Positions 7,745-14,511 of a stretch of 14,657 bases of DNA are shown here, one piece after another. Origin of the DNA: UBA4823 sp034436035 (GTDB taxonomy: Bacteria > Chloroflexota > Anaerolineae > Anaerolineales > UBA4823); NCBI GenBank assembly GCA_034436035.1, contig DAOTVW010000290.1:1-14657 (forward strand), given 5' to 3'. The notes under the pieces were generated by a model. The model saw nothing but the letters and a program-made list of their open reading frames with translations. It had not been told where the DNA came from and searched no databases. The translations under genes were made by a program, and so were the position numbers. Numbering within the stretch: the first letter of the stretch is position 1; each line of letters begins with the position of its first letter.

Positions 7745-8032
7745 AAAGATGCCAAGTGATGGATTACCTGAAACAGGATTGCAAATTTAATGGGTACGAA
7801 CATCCCACAATGATATTTAGGTTGTGTATTGTATCATAAGACTTACCCTATTTTACAATAAAGTAATCACTTAACAAGGAGCATATTTGCTGCGCACAGC
7901 GTAAACTCCGCGAAGCTATGCTCCTTTTATGAAAACAACCGTGTTCATCTTGTCAATCTTGTTGCTATTTTGTTATGGGTAGCCGTGGTCGTGGATGGCT
8001 TCCTGCGCGTCCTCCTTTGATAGCTTGCTGTA
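7745..8032. other. 288-bp intergenic region with a structured hairpin
   Basis: No credible gene. It holds the hairpin at 7876-7926, a purine-rich AAAGGAGG on the minus strand near 8007-8014 with no start codon in range, and a stretch at 7944-7963 (GTTCATCTTGTCAATCTTGT) that looks like a decayed copy of the AATCCTGTC repeat seen near 5300. No convincing promoter was found for the lipoprotein gene. Confidence 0.5.
7876..7926. repeat. Perfect 10-bp stem enclosing smaller hairpins
   Basis: AAGGAGCATA (7876-7885) pairs exactly with TATGCTCCTT (7917-7926). Inside, GCTG-CGCA-CAGC (7889-7900) forms a second hairpin and CTCCGCGAAG (7907-7915 area) a possible third, giving a three-way-junction shape. 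A TTTTAT tract follows on the plus strand, which is the wrong side for terminating the leftward acylase gene. Function unknown: mobile palindrome, terminator or structured RNA. Confidence 0.6.
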
Positions 8033-10648
8033 CTATGGAATTAAACGTAAATGCTCTTTGGCATGGCTAACCACCGACTCCTTATCCCACCACATGGGAT
8101 AATATTGAATATTGCGCCACAGGTCAGCCATATCGATGTAATGTTCGTGGTAAGCGTGTCCCGATTCACCAGTTGTGTGCACGGTTAAGGATGCATCCAG
8201 GTTGCTTAAATCAAGGATCATCCGCATGGAAGGCAGCCAGGTTACCTCAAAACTCTCCTTGGAATCCCAGCCAGTTGCATTGACGATCGAGGAACCGCCG
8301 CTGGTTTCAAAAGGACCACGGTTAAACAGAGATTCGAGCGGTGCAATTCCAGATTCGCCGAGGGATTGATTGCGAAATGTGGCAGTGTGGAATGCTCCCC
8401 ATTTCCACTTTGCTGGATTGTTACCCTGCTTTTTTTCTAATTCACGCACTGCTTCTGCAAATGCGCGCTTCAGAATATCCTCACGGCTTTCTACCTGATT
8501 GCTCGTTGTAGCATCATCCCACCAAAAAGAATTTTCCTGTTGGATGAGAGAGCGCATCACTTCGAACCAACGGTCTCCTCCTTCTGGGGCATATTCCTTT
8601 GGTAAGTTATCTGCAAACGTATCCTGTAATACATGACTCCAAAACACCTCGTATAAAGCAGCTGGGGCTGAATCGGCTTTGGCTTGATAATCCCAGTCCA
8701 TGAGGATATTGCGCACCATTTCGAGATGTGCATCACCAAGCGGAATCTGTAATAAGAACGGCACAATCAATGCAGCACTGGCATCATAATCATCGCCCTG
8801 CATCTTTTGAATCGCTGTAAGATCCAGCTTTTGTGTATTTTGTTCGATCATGGATACAATCCTTTGGGCTCGAAAACCATAATCCCAATCGTACGTTATC
8901 CAGTAGGGATAATCCCAGGGAGATACCCGGTTATTAGCAGTGACAATATAACCGGAGGGCGGGTTCAGAGAATAAGGCAAGTCTTCAAAAGGAATATAAC
9001 CAGTCCATTCATAATCATCATTCCAACCAGGGACGGGCAAACGTCCATCACCATTTTTACGGATAGGAACTAAACCGGGCATTTGATAACCGATATTGCC
9101 ATCCACATCCGCATAAACAAGGTTTTGAGCTGGAACAGCAAAACCCTTGGCGGCTTGGCGAAAATCCGCCCAGGACTGCGCCTTATCGAATCCCCAAATT
9201 GCTTCAAAAACCGCACTTTGTTGGAGAGCTGTCCAGCGCATGGCGATGGCGTATTGATCGGGTAAAGGAATGCCTGCTTTTTGGCGAAATGGCTGGGCTG
9301 TCTTATCTTTGGCATCCACCGTATCTTTGAGTGGACCATACGTATCAGAAATGATTGGCCCATGACGGCTTATCCGCACCGTGATGGTTTTCGTTTTTCC
9401 TCCGGCGATATGGAGAATCTCTTGACGCGTCTCGAAATCTACCCATTTGCCGTTCACTTCATATTGATTTGGATTCTGTGGGTTAACTTTTTCAATATAC
9501 AGGTCAATCACATCAGGCCCTACATTGGTAAATCCCCAGGCAATGCGGTCATTATGACCAATCACCACCCCAGGAACACCCGCAAAAGAGAATCCGCTCA
9601 CTTCATAGGGACACTCGCTGGTTTTTGGATGACAATGCAATCCAATTTGAAACCAAATGGATGGCATCTGAATCCCTAAGTGCGGATCATTGGCGAGAAT
9701 TGGTTTCCCAGTGGTCGTCCGGGAGCCGCTGACCACCCAGGAATTTGACCCCAACCCTTGCCCGCTCCCCAATAGAGAATTTAATTCCTCGATATGCTGA
9801 GAGACAGCTTCCAAAGGCAGCGGGTAAGTACGGGATATCGTGGCGAGAGTCGCAATAGAAGAAATTTTATCTGGTCGTTCTTTGCCCGGGATCAAACCAG
9901 AATCGTTTGCCATACCAAGCGGCGTTCCACCTATCTCAGGCACAATCAATGGATGATCTTTGGGATAAGGAGGAAAAAGGAAATCGACCTGTTCTGGGGT
10001 GAGTGTGCGCAGTAGAATAGCCCGTTGAATTTCTTCTTCCATATTGCCGCGCAAATCCCACGCCATTGCCTTCGCCCAAGTTAAGGTATGAATGGGTGTC
10101 CAAGGCTCAATCTGATAATCGGGTGCCAGAATTTTCAGGATGGCGTATTCCAAACTTAATTCTGAGCCGTGATGGTCTTTTAGGTAAGCATTGACGCCTT
10201 CACTATAAGCGGTAAGGATGGCGCGCGATTCCTCCGTTAAGCTGGCGTATTCCTCTTCAGCAAGCTGCCGCCAACCAAGTGTGCGCAAGAAAGCATCCGT
10301 ATCCAGCTGGGATTCCCCAAACATCTCTGACAGGCTGCCTGAACCAATATGGCGCCAAAAATCCATTTGCCAAAAACGCTCTTGGGCATGGACATATCCC
10401 TGGGCATAAAATAAATCATGCAGAGTGGCAGCGTAAATTTGTGGAATTCCCATTGCGTCGCGATAAATTTCGACCGGCTGGTTCAGTCCGGTAAGCTTTA
10501 TTTCCCCGTTGGTTTGCGGAAAAGACTGGCTTGCAACCGTGATAGGTAAATAAAATTGGAACATGAACCCAACTACTCCCCCTAATACCAAAGCCACAAT
10601 TATGATGGCAATTACAACTTTAATGAAAATACTACGCAACTTCTTCAT
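8033..10648 (-). CDS. Membrane-anchored penicillin acylase family protein (Ntn hydrolase)
   Basis: An 871-aa precursor of the Ntn-hydrolase family that includes penicillin G acylase and acyl-homoserine-lactone acylases; it hydrolyses an amide bond in an unknown substrate outside the cytoplasm. One hydrophobic segment (about 7-30) is an uncleaved anchor or signal peptide. The alpha-chain region carries VEIYRDAMGIPQIYA (59-73) and AQGYVHAQERFWQMDFWR. The self-cleavage point is GLG/SNSWVVSGSRT: Ser301 would become the beta-chain N-terminus and nucleophile. ANDPHLG (319-325), SRHGPII (427-433) and the oxyanion-site ANNR (571-574) follow in the right order. Length and domain order are normal and nothing is broken. 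The ATG at 10648 has GGAGG at ideal spacing. It has its own promoter at 10782-10809, overlapped by an inverted repeat, so it is probably regulated. No beta-lactam or quorum-sensing gene is nearby. Confidence 0.92.
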   Translation of the reverse strand: MKKLRSIFIKVVIAIIIVALVLGGVVGFMFQFYLPITVASQSFPQTNGEIKLTGLNQPVEIYRDAMGIPQIYAATLHDLFYAQGYVHAQERFWQMDFWRHIGSGSLSEMFGESQLDTDAFLRTLGWRQLAEEEYASLTEESRAILTAYSEGVNAYLKDHHGSELSLEYAILKILAPDYQIEPWTPIHTLTWAKAMAWDLRGNMEEEIQRAILLRTLTPEQVDFLFPPYPKDHPLIVPEIGGTPLGMANDSGLIPGKERPDKISSIATLATISRTYPLPLEAVSQHIEELNSLLGSGQGLGSNSWVVSGSRTTTGKPILANDPHLGIQMPSIWFQIGLHCHPKTSECPYEVSGFSFAGVPGVVIGHNDRIAWGFTNVGPDVIDLYIEKVNPQNPNQYEVNGKWVDFETRQEILHIAGGKTKTITVRISRHGPIISDTYGPLKDTVDAKDKTAQPFRQKAGIPLPDQYAIAMRWTALQQSAVFEAIWGFDKAQSWADFRQAAKGFAVPAQNLVYADVDGNIGYQMPGLVPIRKNGDGRLPVPGWNDDYEWTGYIPFEDLPYSLNPPSGYIVTANNRVSPWDYPYWITYDWDYGFRAQRIVSMIEQNTQKLDLTAIQKMQGDDYDASAALIVPFLLQIPLGDAHLEMVRNILMDWDYQAKADSAPAALYEVFWSHVLQDTFADNLPKEYAPEGGDRWFEVMRSLIQQENSFWWDDATTSNQVESREDILKRAFAEAVRELEKKQGNNPAKWKWGAFHTATFRNQSLGESGIAPLESLFNRGPFETSGGSSIVNATGWDSKESFEVTWLPSMRMILDLSNLDASLTVHTTGESGHAYHEHYIDMADLWRNIQYYPMWWDKESVVSHAKEHLRLIP

Positions 10649-10765
10649 TCTTCCTCCTTTGGTTTATCTACACCATCTGGTTATAGAGCAGTTCTACAAT
10701 TAGTCGAACAGCTAAATACCATTGATACACGAAGTCGTTAAATAATAGATTGGGATATAGGATGA

Positions 10766-10788
10766 ATATACTCTATAAGAGAGTATAT
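10766..10788. promoter_or_regulatory. Perfect inverted repeat over the acylase -10 box: candidate operator
   Basis: ATATACTCT (10766-10774), five bases, AGAGTATAT (10780-10788): a perfect 9-bp dyad with 14-bp centre spacing. The right arm contains the acylase -10 hexamer. This is the form expected for a dimeric repressor site; the regulator is not in the window. It has no T tract and A/T-rich stems, so it is a poor terminator. Confidence 0.55.
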
Positions 10789-10809
10789 CCATTATTATTC
10801 AGAATGCAA
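10782..10809 (-). promoter_or_regulatory. Candidate promoter of the acylase gene
   Basis: The minus strand has TTGCAT (10809-10804), 16 bases, then TATACT (10787-10782). An overlapping TTGACT (10814-10809) is a better -35 but would need a 21-base spacer. The leader would be about 130 bases. Confidence 0.55.
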
Positions 10810-10830
10810 GTCAAAAAACCAATTCCGTTC

Positions 10831-10839
10831 TGTTATAAT
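10831..10839 (+). promoter_or_regulatory. Extended -10 promoter for lpdA
   Basis: TGTTATAAT is a perfect TATAAT (10834-10839) with the TG of an extended -10 one base upstream. The -35 region is weak (TCAAAA at 17-base spacing), as is usual for extended -10 promoters. The lpdA leader would be about 190 bases. Confidence 0.55.
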
Positions 10840-11036
10840 CTTGATATCTGCCTGATAGTGAAATTTCTTTGTCGATTCTAGGGGATGGATTCATAACCAA
10901 AAAAACTTGCATAATCCTTCTTGAATCATCAATAGGATAAAGAAACACAGGAAGCCTTAACTAAATAAATAAGAAGAAGGGTGAGGATGATGAGAATCCA
11001 AACCCAGCACTTATTCTTAAACATTGCGGAGGTATT

Positions 11037-12434
11037 ATGTCAGACTATGATGTGATTGTCATTGGTGCAGGCCCGGCTGGTTACGTTGCAGCGATCCGGG
11101 CAGCTCAATTAGGTTTAAAAACGGCTATCATTGATAAACAATGGTTGGGCGGAGTGTGCCTGAATGTAGGTTGTGTCCCCTCAAAAGCGCTGCTCCGTAA
11201 TGCAGAAATTGCCCATTTGCTACGGGAGGGCGGAAAGGAATTCGGGTTTTCTTTTGAAAATCTAAGCCTGGATTACAGCAGTGCCGTTAAACGAAGCCGT
11301 CAGGTTTCTGCCCGCTTGACCAAAGGTGTAGCTTTCTTAATGAAAAAGAACAATATCGAAGTGCTGATGGGTACTGCGAAATTGACTGCTACGGATACCG
11401 TGACTATCACTACCGAGGAGGGCAGCAGCAGATCCCTCACTGCAAAAAATATTATTATCGCAACCGGTGCTAGCGTGGCAATACCATCGGGATGGCAAGT
11501 GGACGGGAAAGTAGTTGTCACTTATTTAGAAGCAATCCTGCAAGAGCAACTTCCTCAGTCGGCTGTCATCATCGGCGCCGGAGCGATCGGCTTGGAATTT
11601 GCCACGGTATGGAACGCCTATGGGTGTGACGTAACCCTGGTCGAAATGTTGCCGCGCATTGCACCATTGGAAGATGAAGAAATCAGCGCCGAATTAACCA
11701 AAGCCTTCAACAAACGAAAGATTAAGACGTTAGCAGGTCATCGTGTGGAGAGTTTGCAAGTTAAAGATGGGAAAGCCATCGTTAAAGTTTCCAGCCCAGA
11801 AGGAGAAAAAACTCTCGAAGCAGAACAGGCATTGGTAGCGATCGGGTTCAAACCAAACAGCCGCAATCTAGGATTGGAAGATATTGGGGTGAAATTGAAT
11901 GAGCGGGGGATGATTGAAATTGACGAGCGCATGGCAACCAATATCCCGGGAATTTGGGCAATTGGCGATGTGACTGGCAAGCTCATGCTGGCACACGTCG
12001 GCTCTGCGCAAGGGATTATCTGTGCCGAGAACATCGCGGGTGTCGAAACGATCCAATTAAATTATGTCAATATGCCGCGGGCAACCTACTGCCAGCCACA
12101 AATTGCATCCTTTGGTTTAACTGAAGCTCAGGCAAAAGAGAAAGGGTACGAAGTTAAAGTGGGTCGCTTCCCATTTCAGGCAAATGGCAAAGCACTTGGT
12201 TTGGGCGAATCGGGAGGGTGGATCAAGATTATCAGCGATGCCAAATACGGCGAAATCCTTGGCGCGCACATGATAGGACCCGAGGTAACCGAGTTATTGC
12301 CGGAATTGACCCTCGCTCAGAATATGGAATTGACCGCAGCAGAAATTGCCCGCAATGTCCATGCTCATCCCACTTTAAGCGAGGTGATCATGGAAGCGGC
12401 TCATGCCGTCGAAGGGCAGGCAATACATATATAA
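11037..12434 (+). CDS. lpdA: Dihydrolipoyl dehydrogenase (E3)
   Basis: FAD flavoenzyme that reoxidises dihydrolipoamide with NAD+, serving 2-oxoacid dehydrogenases or the glycine cleavage system in the cytoplasm. At 465 aa it is full length. FAD-binding GAGPAG is at 10-15; the redox disulfide GGVCLNVGCVPSK places Cys41 and Cys46; ATG (142-144) and IGAGAIGLEF (179-188) form the NAD site; AIGDVTGKLMLAHVGSAQG (308-326) is the second FAD motif. The C-terminal HAHPTLSE gives the catalytic pair His444-Glu449, the same numbers as E. coli Lpd. Start: ATG at 11037 with GGAGG five bases upstream. The gene stands alone; no E1, E2 or gcv gene is in the window, so the complex it serves is unknown. Mercuric or other disulfide reductases are excluded by the C-terminus and disulfide context. 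Confidence 0.95.
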   Translation: MSDYDVIVIGAGPAGYVAAIRAAQLGLKTAIIDKQWLGGVCLNVGCVPSKALLRNAEIAHLLREGGKEFGFSFENLSLDYSSAVKRSRQVSARLTKGVAFLMKKNNIEVLMGTAKLTATDTVTITTEEGSSRSLTAKNIIIATGASVAIPSGWQVDGKVVVTYLEAILQEQLPQSAVIIGAGAIGLEFATVWNAYGCDVTLVEMLPRIAPLEDEEISAELTKAFNKRKIKTLAGHRVESLQVKDGKAIVKVSSPEGEKTLEAEQALVAIGFKPNSRNLGLEDIGVKLNERGMIEIDERMATNIPGIWAIGDVTGKLMLAHVGSAQGIICAENIAGVETIQLNYVNMPRATYCQPQIASFGLTEAQAKEKGYEVKVGRFPFQANGKALGLGESGGWIKIISDAKYGEILGAHMIGPEVTELLPELTLAQNMELTAAEIARNVHAHPTLSEVIMEAAHAVEGQAIHI

Positions 12435-12488
12435 TCGATCTACCAAAATCTAAACGTAGCGGCAGCTAGCCATCACAGTATAAACATG

Positions 12489-12561
12489 ATGGGACGCGGA
12501 TAGGTACAAAAAAAGAGAACTACTTTTCCGAATGCGAAGAAATAAAAAATCCGCGCCCCAT
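12489..12561. repeat. 13-bp inverted repeat with a long loop downstream of lpdA
   Basis: ATGGGACGCGGAT (12489-12501) pairs with ATCCGCGCCCCAT (12549-12561) with one mismatch, across a 47-base A-rich loop. No T run follows, so it is not a standard terminator. It may be a decayed mobile palindrome or an mRNA 3'-end structure. Confidence 0.5.
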
Positions 12562-12610
12562 TGATAAAAAGGTTTACGTTCACACAGGATATCGCAGATA
12601 AGGGAGGGTA

Positions 12611-14227
12611 ATGATGGGAGATGATTTTGTTTGGTGGCGGGATGGGATAATCTACCAACTCTACCCGCGCTCGTTTTATGACAGCAACGATGATGGGATT
12701 GGAGACTTGCCCGGGATTATTTCCCATTTGGATTATCTGGCGGAATTAGGGATAGACGCGATCTGGCTATCTCCTTTTTACCCCAGCCCGGATAAGGATT
12801 TTGGCTATGATATCTCCGATCATTGTGCGGTGGATCCCCGCTTTGGCACGATAGAGGATTTTGACCAGCTGGTAGAACAAGCCCATCGCCGTAACCTGCG
12901 TGTGATCCTCGATTTGGTACTTAACCACACCTCCGATCAACATGCCTGGTTTCAAGAATCTCGCCAAAACCGCAGCAATCCAAAAGCGGATTGGTATCTC
13001 TGGCAAGACAGCATTCCTAACAATTGGCAATCAGTGTTTGGTGGGCGAGCTTGGACATTCGAAACGCAACGCAGCCAATATTATTACCACATGTTCTTAG
13101 CAGAACAACCGGATGTCAATTGGCGCAACCCAGAGGTTCGCAAGGCACAGCTGGATGTAGTCCGTTTCTGGTTAGATCGAGGGGTGGATGGATTTCGGAT
13201 AGATGTTTTCAACGTCTATTTTAAAGATGAAAAATTACGCTCGAACCCCGCCACACTGGGTCTGCGCGCCTTTGACCGGCAAAAACACATCTATGATACC
13301 GATCAACCAGAAATGATCCCCTTATTACAAGAATTGCGCACCATTCTCGATCGTTATCCAGATCGGTATGCCGTCGGAGAGACTTTTCTCGGCAGCACTG
13401 AGAAAATTGCCCGTTATGTCGGCAAAGACCGTCTGCACGCTGCCTTTGATTTTACATTTTTAGAAAGTCCACCGCAACCCAGGAAATGGCTGCAAGCGAT
13501 CCAGAATTGGGAGAAATTATGGCACGAACATCACATTTGGCCCAATTACGTCTTGAGCAACCATGATAACCCACGCGCGGCTACCCGTTACACGAAAGGT
13601 GAAGATGATCGTCTGCTAAAGGTGTTAATGATGTTCTTGCTTACCTTGCGGGGGACCCCATTTCTTTATTATGGTGAAGAGATTGGCATGCGGGATGTCC
13701 CTTTGAAGCGCCAGGAGATTTTAGATCCACCGGGGAAAAAATACTGGCCGATTTATAAAGGGCGTGATGGCTGCCGAGCCCCGATGCAATGGGACAATGC
13801 ACGATATGGGGGTTTTTCCCATTCCAAACCCTGGCTACCCGTCCATCCAAATTTCGTCCACCGTAACGTTCAGCGCCAGCGGGAAGATCCCAACTCCCTC
13901 TATAATTTCACCCGCCGTCTCATTGCGATTCGGAGGGAGCATCCAGCATTACAACATGGGGATTTTGAAATTTTAACCCCGCAACCAAGGCATGTTTTTG
14001 GTTACTTACGGCATGCTGAGGAAGAAACCTTTCTCATCGTTTTGAATTTTAGCCCTCAAGTACAATTCTTAGAACTGCCGCCACAATTATTAAACTCCGA
14101 ATGGGAAATAATCTTCACCACCCACCCTCAGCGGGAGTTAATTAAGGGAGAGCAAACGATAAAAGTTTATCCATTCGAGGCAACGGTTTGTAAAGCAGGC
14201 CGGGTTTCCGCACCCGACGATGCGTAG
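12611..14227 (+). CDS. GH13 alpha-glucosidase / oligo-1,6-glucosidase
   Basis: Retaining glycoside hydrolase of family 13 that releases glucose from the non-reducing ends of malto- or isomalto-oligosaccharides; no signal peptide, so cytoplasmic. A 538-aa TIM-barrel protein starting WWRDGIIYQLYPRSF. Conserved regions: DLVLNHTSD (101-109), GVDGFRIDVFN with nucleophile Asp198, AVGETFLG with acid/base Glu257, LSNHDN with Asp319, and QPDVNW (166-171), the region V signature of oligo-1,6-glucosidase-like members. GRDGCRAPMQWD (384-395) is the typical alpha-glucosidase loop, and a C-terminal beta domain follows to about 525. GGGAGGG precedes two adjacent ATGs (12611 and 12614); either may be used. 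The last nine residues, GRVSAPDDA, and the TAG stop are encoded by a hairpin repeat unit, so the C-terminus is probably not ancestral. No sugar transporter or regulator is adjacent. Trehalose synthase or sucrase activity is less likely but cannot be excluded. Confidence 0.92.
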   Translation: MMGDDFVWWRDGIIYQLYPRSFYDSNDDGIGDLPGIISHLDYLAELGIDAIWLSPFYPSPDKDFGYDISDHCAVDPRFGTIEDFDQLVEQAHRRNLRVILDLVLNHTSDQHAWFQESRQNRSNPKADWYLWQDSIPNNWQSVFGGRAWTFETQRSQYYYHMFLAEQPDVNWRNPEVRKAQLDVVRFWLDRGVDGFRIDVFNVYFKDEKLRSNPATLGLRAFDRQKHIYDTDQPEMIPLLQELRTILDRYPDRYAVGETFLGSTEKIARYVGKDRLHAAFDFTFLESPPQPRKWLQAIQNWEKLWHEHHIWPNYVLSNHDNPRAATRYTKGEDDRLLKVLMMFLLTLRGTPFLYYGEEIGMRDVPLKRQEILDPPGKKYWPIYKGRDGCRAPMQWDNARYGGFSHSKPWLPVHPNFVHRNVQRQREDPNSLYNFTRRLIAIRREHPALQHGDFEILTPQPRHVFGYLRHAEEETFLIVLNFSPQVQFLELPPQLLNSEWEIIFTTHPQRELIKGEQTIKVYPFEATVCKAGRVSAPDDA

Positions 14228-14247
14228 GTCGGGTTTCTATACCCGAC
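14199..14247 (+). repeat. Two tandem REP-like hairpins (period 29 bp) at the end of the glucosidase gene
   Basis: Unit 1: GCAG (14195-14198) then GCCGGGT-TTCCGC-ACCCGAC (14199-14218), inside the reading frame. Unit 2: GTAG (14224-14227) then GTCGGGT-TTCTAT-ACCCGAC (14228-14247), a perfect 7-bp stem with 6-base loop. A GTAG-like tetranucleotide at the 5' foot of a hairpin is the classic REP layout. Confidence 0.75.
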
Positions 14248-14264
14248 GACACGTCCTGTATAAT

Positions 14265-14286
14265 CCCGAAATAAATTTCGGGCTAC
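14265..14286 (-). repeat. REP-like hairpin in reverse orientation (GTAG + CCCGAAA stem)
   Basis: Read on the minus strand: GTAG, then CCCGAAA-TTTA-TTTCGGG, a perfect 7-bp stem. On the plus strand CTAC sits directly at its 3' foot (14283-14286). A decayed copy on the plus strand is at 14300-14313 (CGAAA-TTTA-TTTCG). Confidence 0.7.
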
Positions 14287-14367
14287 AAGGTCGGTATTTC
14301 GAAATTTATTTCGCACAATCTCGCCTGTATGTCGAGTTTACGTACCAGACGTTACCATAATTTCGAC

Positions 14368-14384
14368 GGGGATAAATCCCCTGC
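14368..14384 (-). repeat. Hairpin GGGGA-TAAA-TCCCC
   Basis: Plus strand GGGGATAAATCCCC (14368-14381), then CTGC overlapping by one base; on the minus strand this reads GCAG + GGGA-TTTA-TCCC, sharing the TTTA loop with the units at 14265 and 14300 but with a different stem. Confidence 0.6.
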
Positions 14385-14395
14385 TCAAGGCATGC

Positions 14396-14415
14396 AAGTC
14401 GGTTGAAACCGACTT
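14396..14415. repeat. Hairpin AAGTCGGT-TGAA-ACCGACTT
   Basis: A perfect 8-bp stem with a 4-base loop. It is one of three consecutive hairpins with TGAA/TTGA loops. Confidence 0.7.
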
Positions 14416-14421
14416 AAGGAC

Positions 14422-14439
14422 AGTCCGCTTGAGCGGACT
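14422..14439. repeat. Hairpin AGTCCGC-TTGA-GCGGACT
   Basis: A perfect 7-bp stem with a TTGA loop, starting seven bases after the previous hairpin. Confidence 0.7.
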
Positions 14440-14451
14440 TCCATGGTCTGA

Positions 14452-14472
14452 GGCGGGACTTGAGTCCCCGCC
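14452..14472. repeat. Hairpin GGCGGGAC-TTGA-GTCCCCGCC
   Basis: An 8-bp stem with one extra C bulged in the right arm and again a TTGA loop. Its stem sequence is different from the two before it. Confidence 0.7.
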
Positions 14473-14482
14473 GTTGCAATCA

Positions 14483-14511
14483 GATGCGTCGGTCGGGTTT
14501 CTATACCCGAC
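14483..14511 (+). repeat. Second copy of the GTCGGGT hairpin repeat
   Basis: GATGCGT[C]GGTCGGGTTTCT and the bases to 14511 match 14219-14247 at 28 of 29 positions (A to C in the GTAG foot, giving GTCG). Hairpin is 14492-14511 with the same TTCTAT loop. The two copies are 264 bp apart and enclose the other hairpins. Confidence 0.8.

Larger units (their letters stand above)
10649..11036. other. 388-bp divergent regulatory region
   Basis: Separates the leftward acylase gene from rightward lpdA. It contains the two divergent promoters and the inverted repeat given separately. No gene is convincing here; a 22-codon frame (10987-11055) overlaps the lpdA start and is treated as chance. Confidence 0.6.

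Noticed and set aside
9281..9679. 132-codon frame on the plus strand
   Set aside because: Lies wholly inside the acylase gene on the opposite strand; no domain recognised.
10987..11055. 22-codon frame (MMRIQTQHLFLNIAEVLCQT..) overlapping the lpdA start
   Set aside because: A purine-rich stretch precedes it, but it overlaps lpdA out of frame and has no attenuator-like structure after it; chance is the simplest reading.
14195..14511. CRISPR array
   Set aside because: The repeats are not identical or evenly spaced, stems differ from unit to unit, and no cas gene is present.
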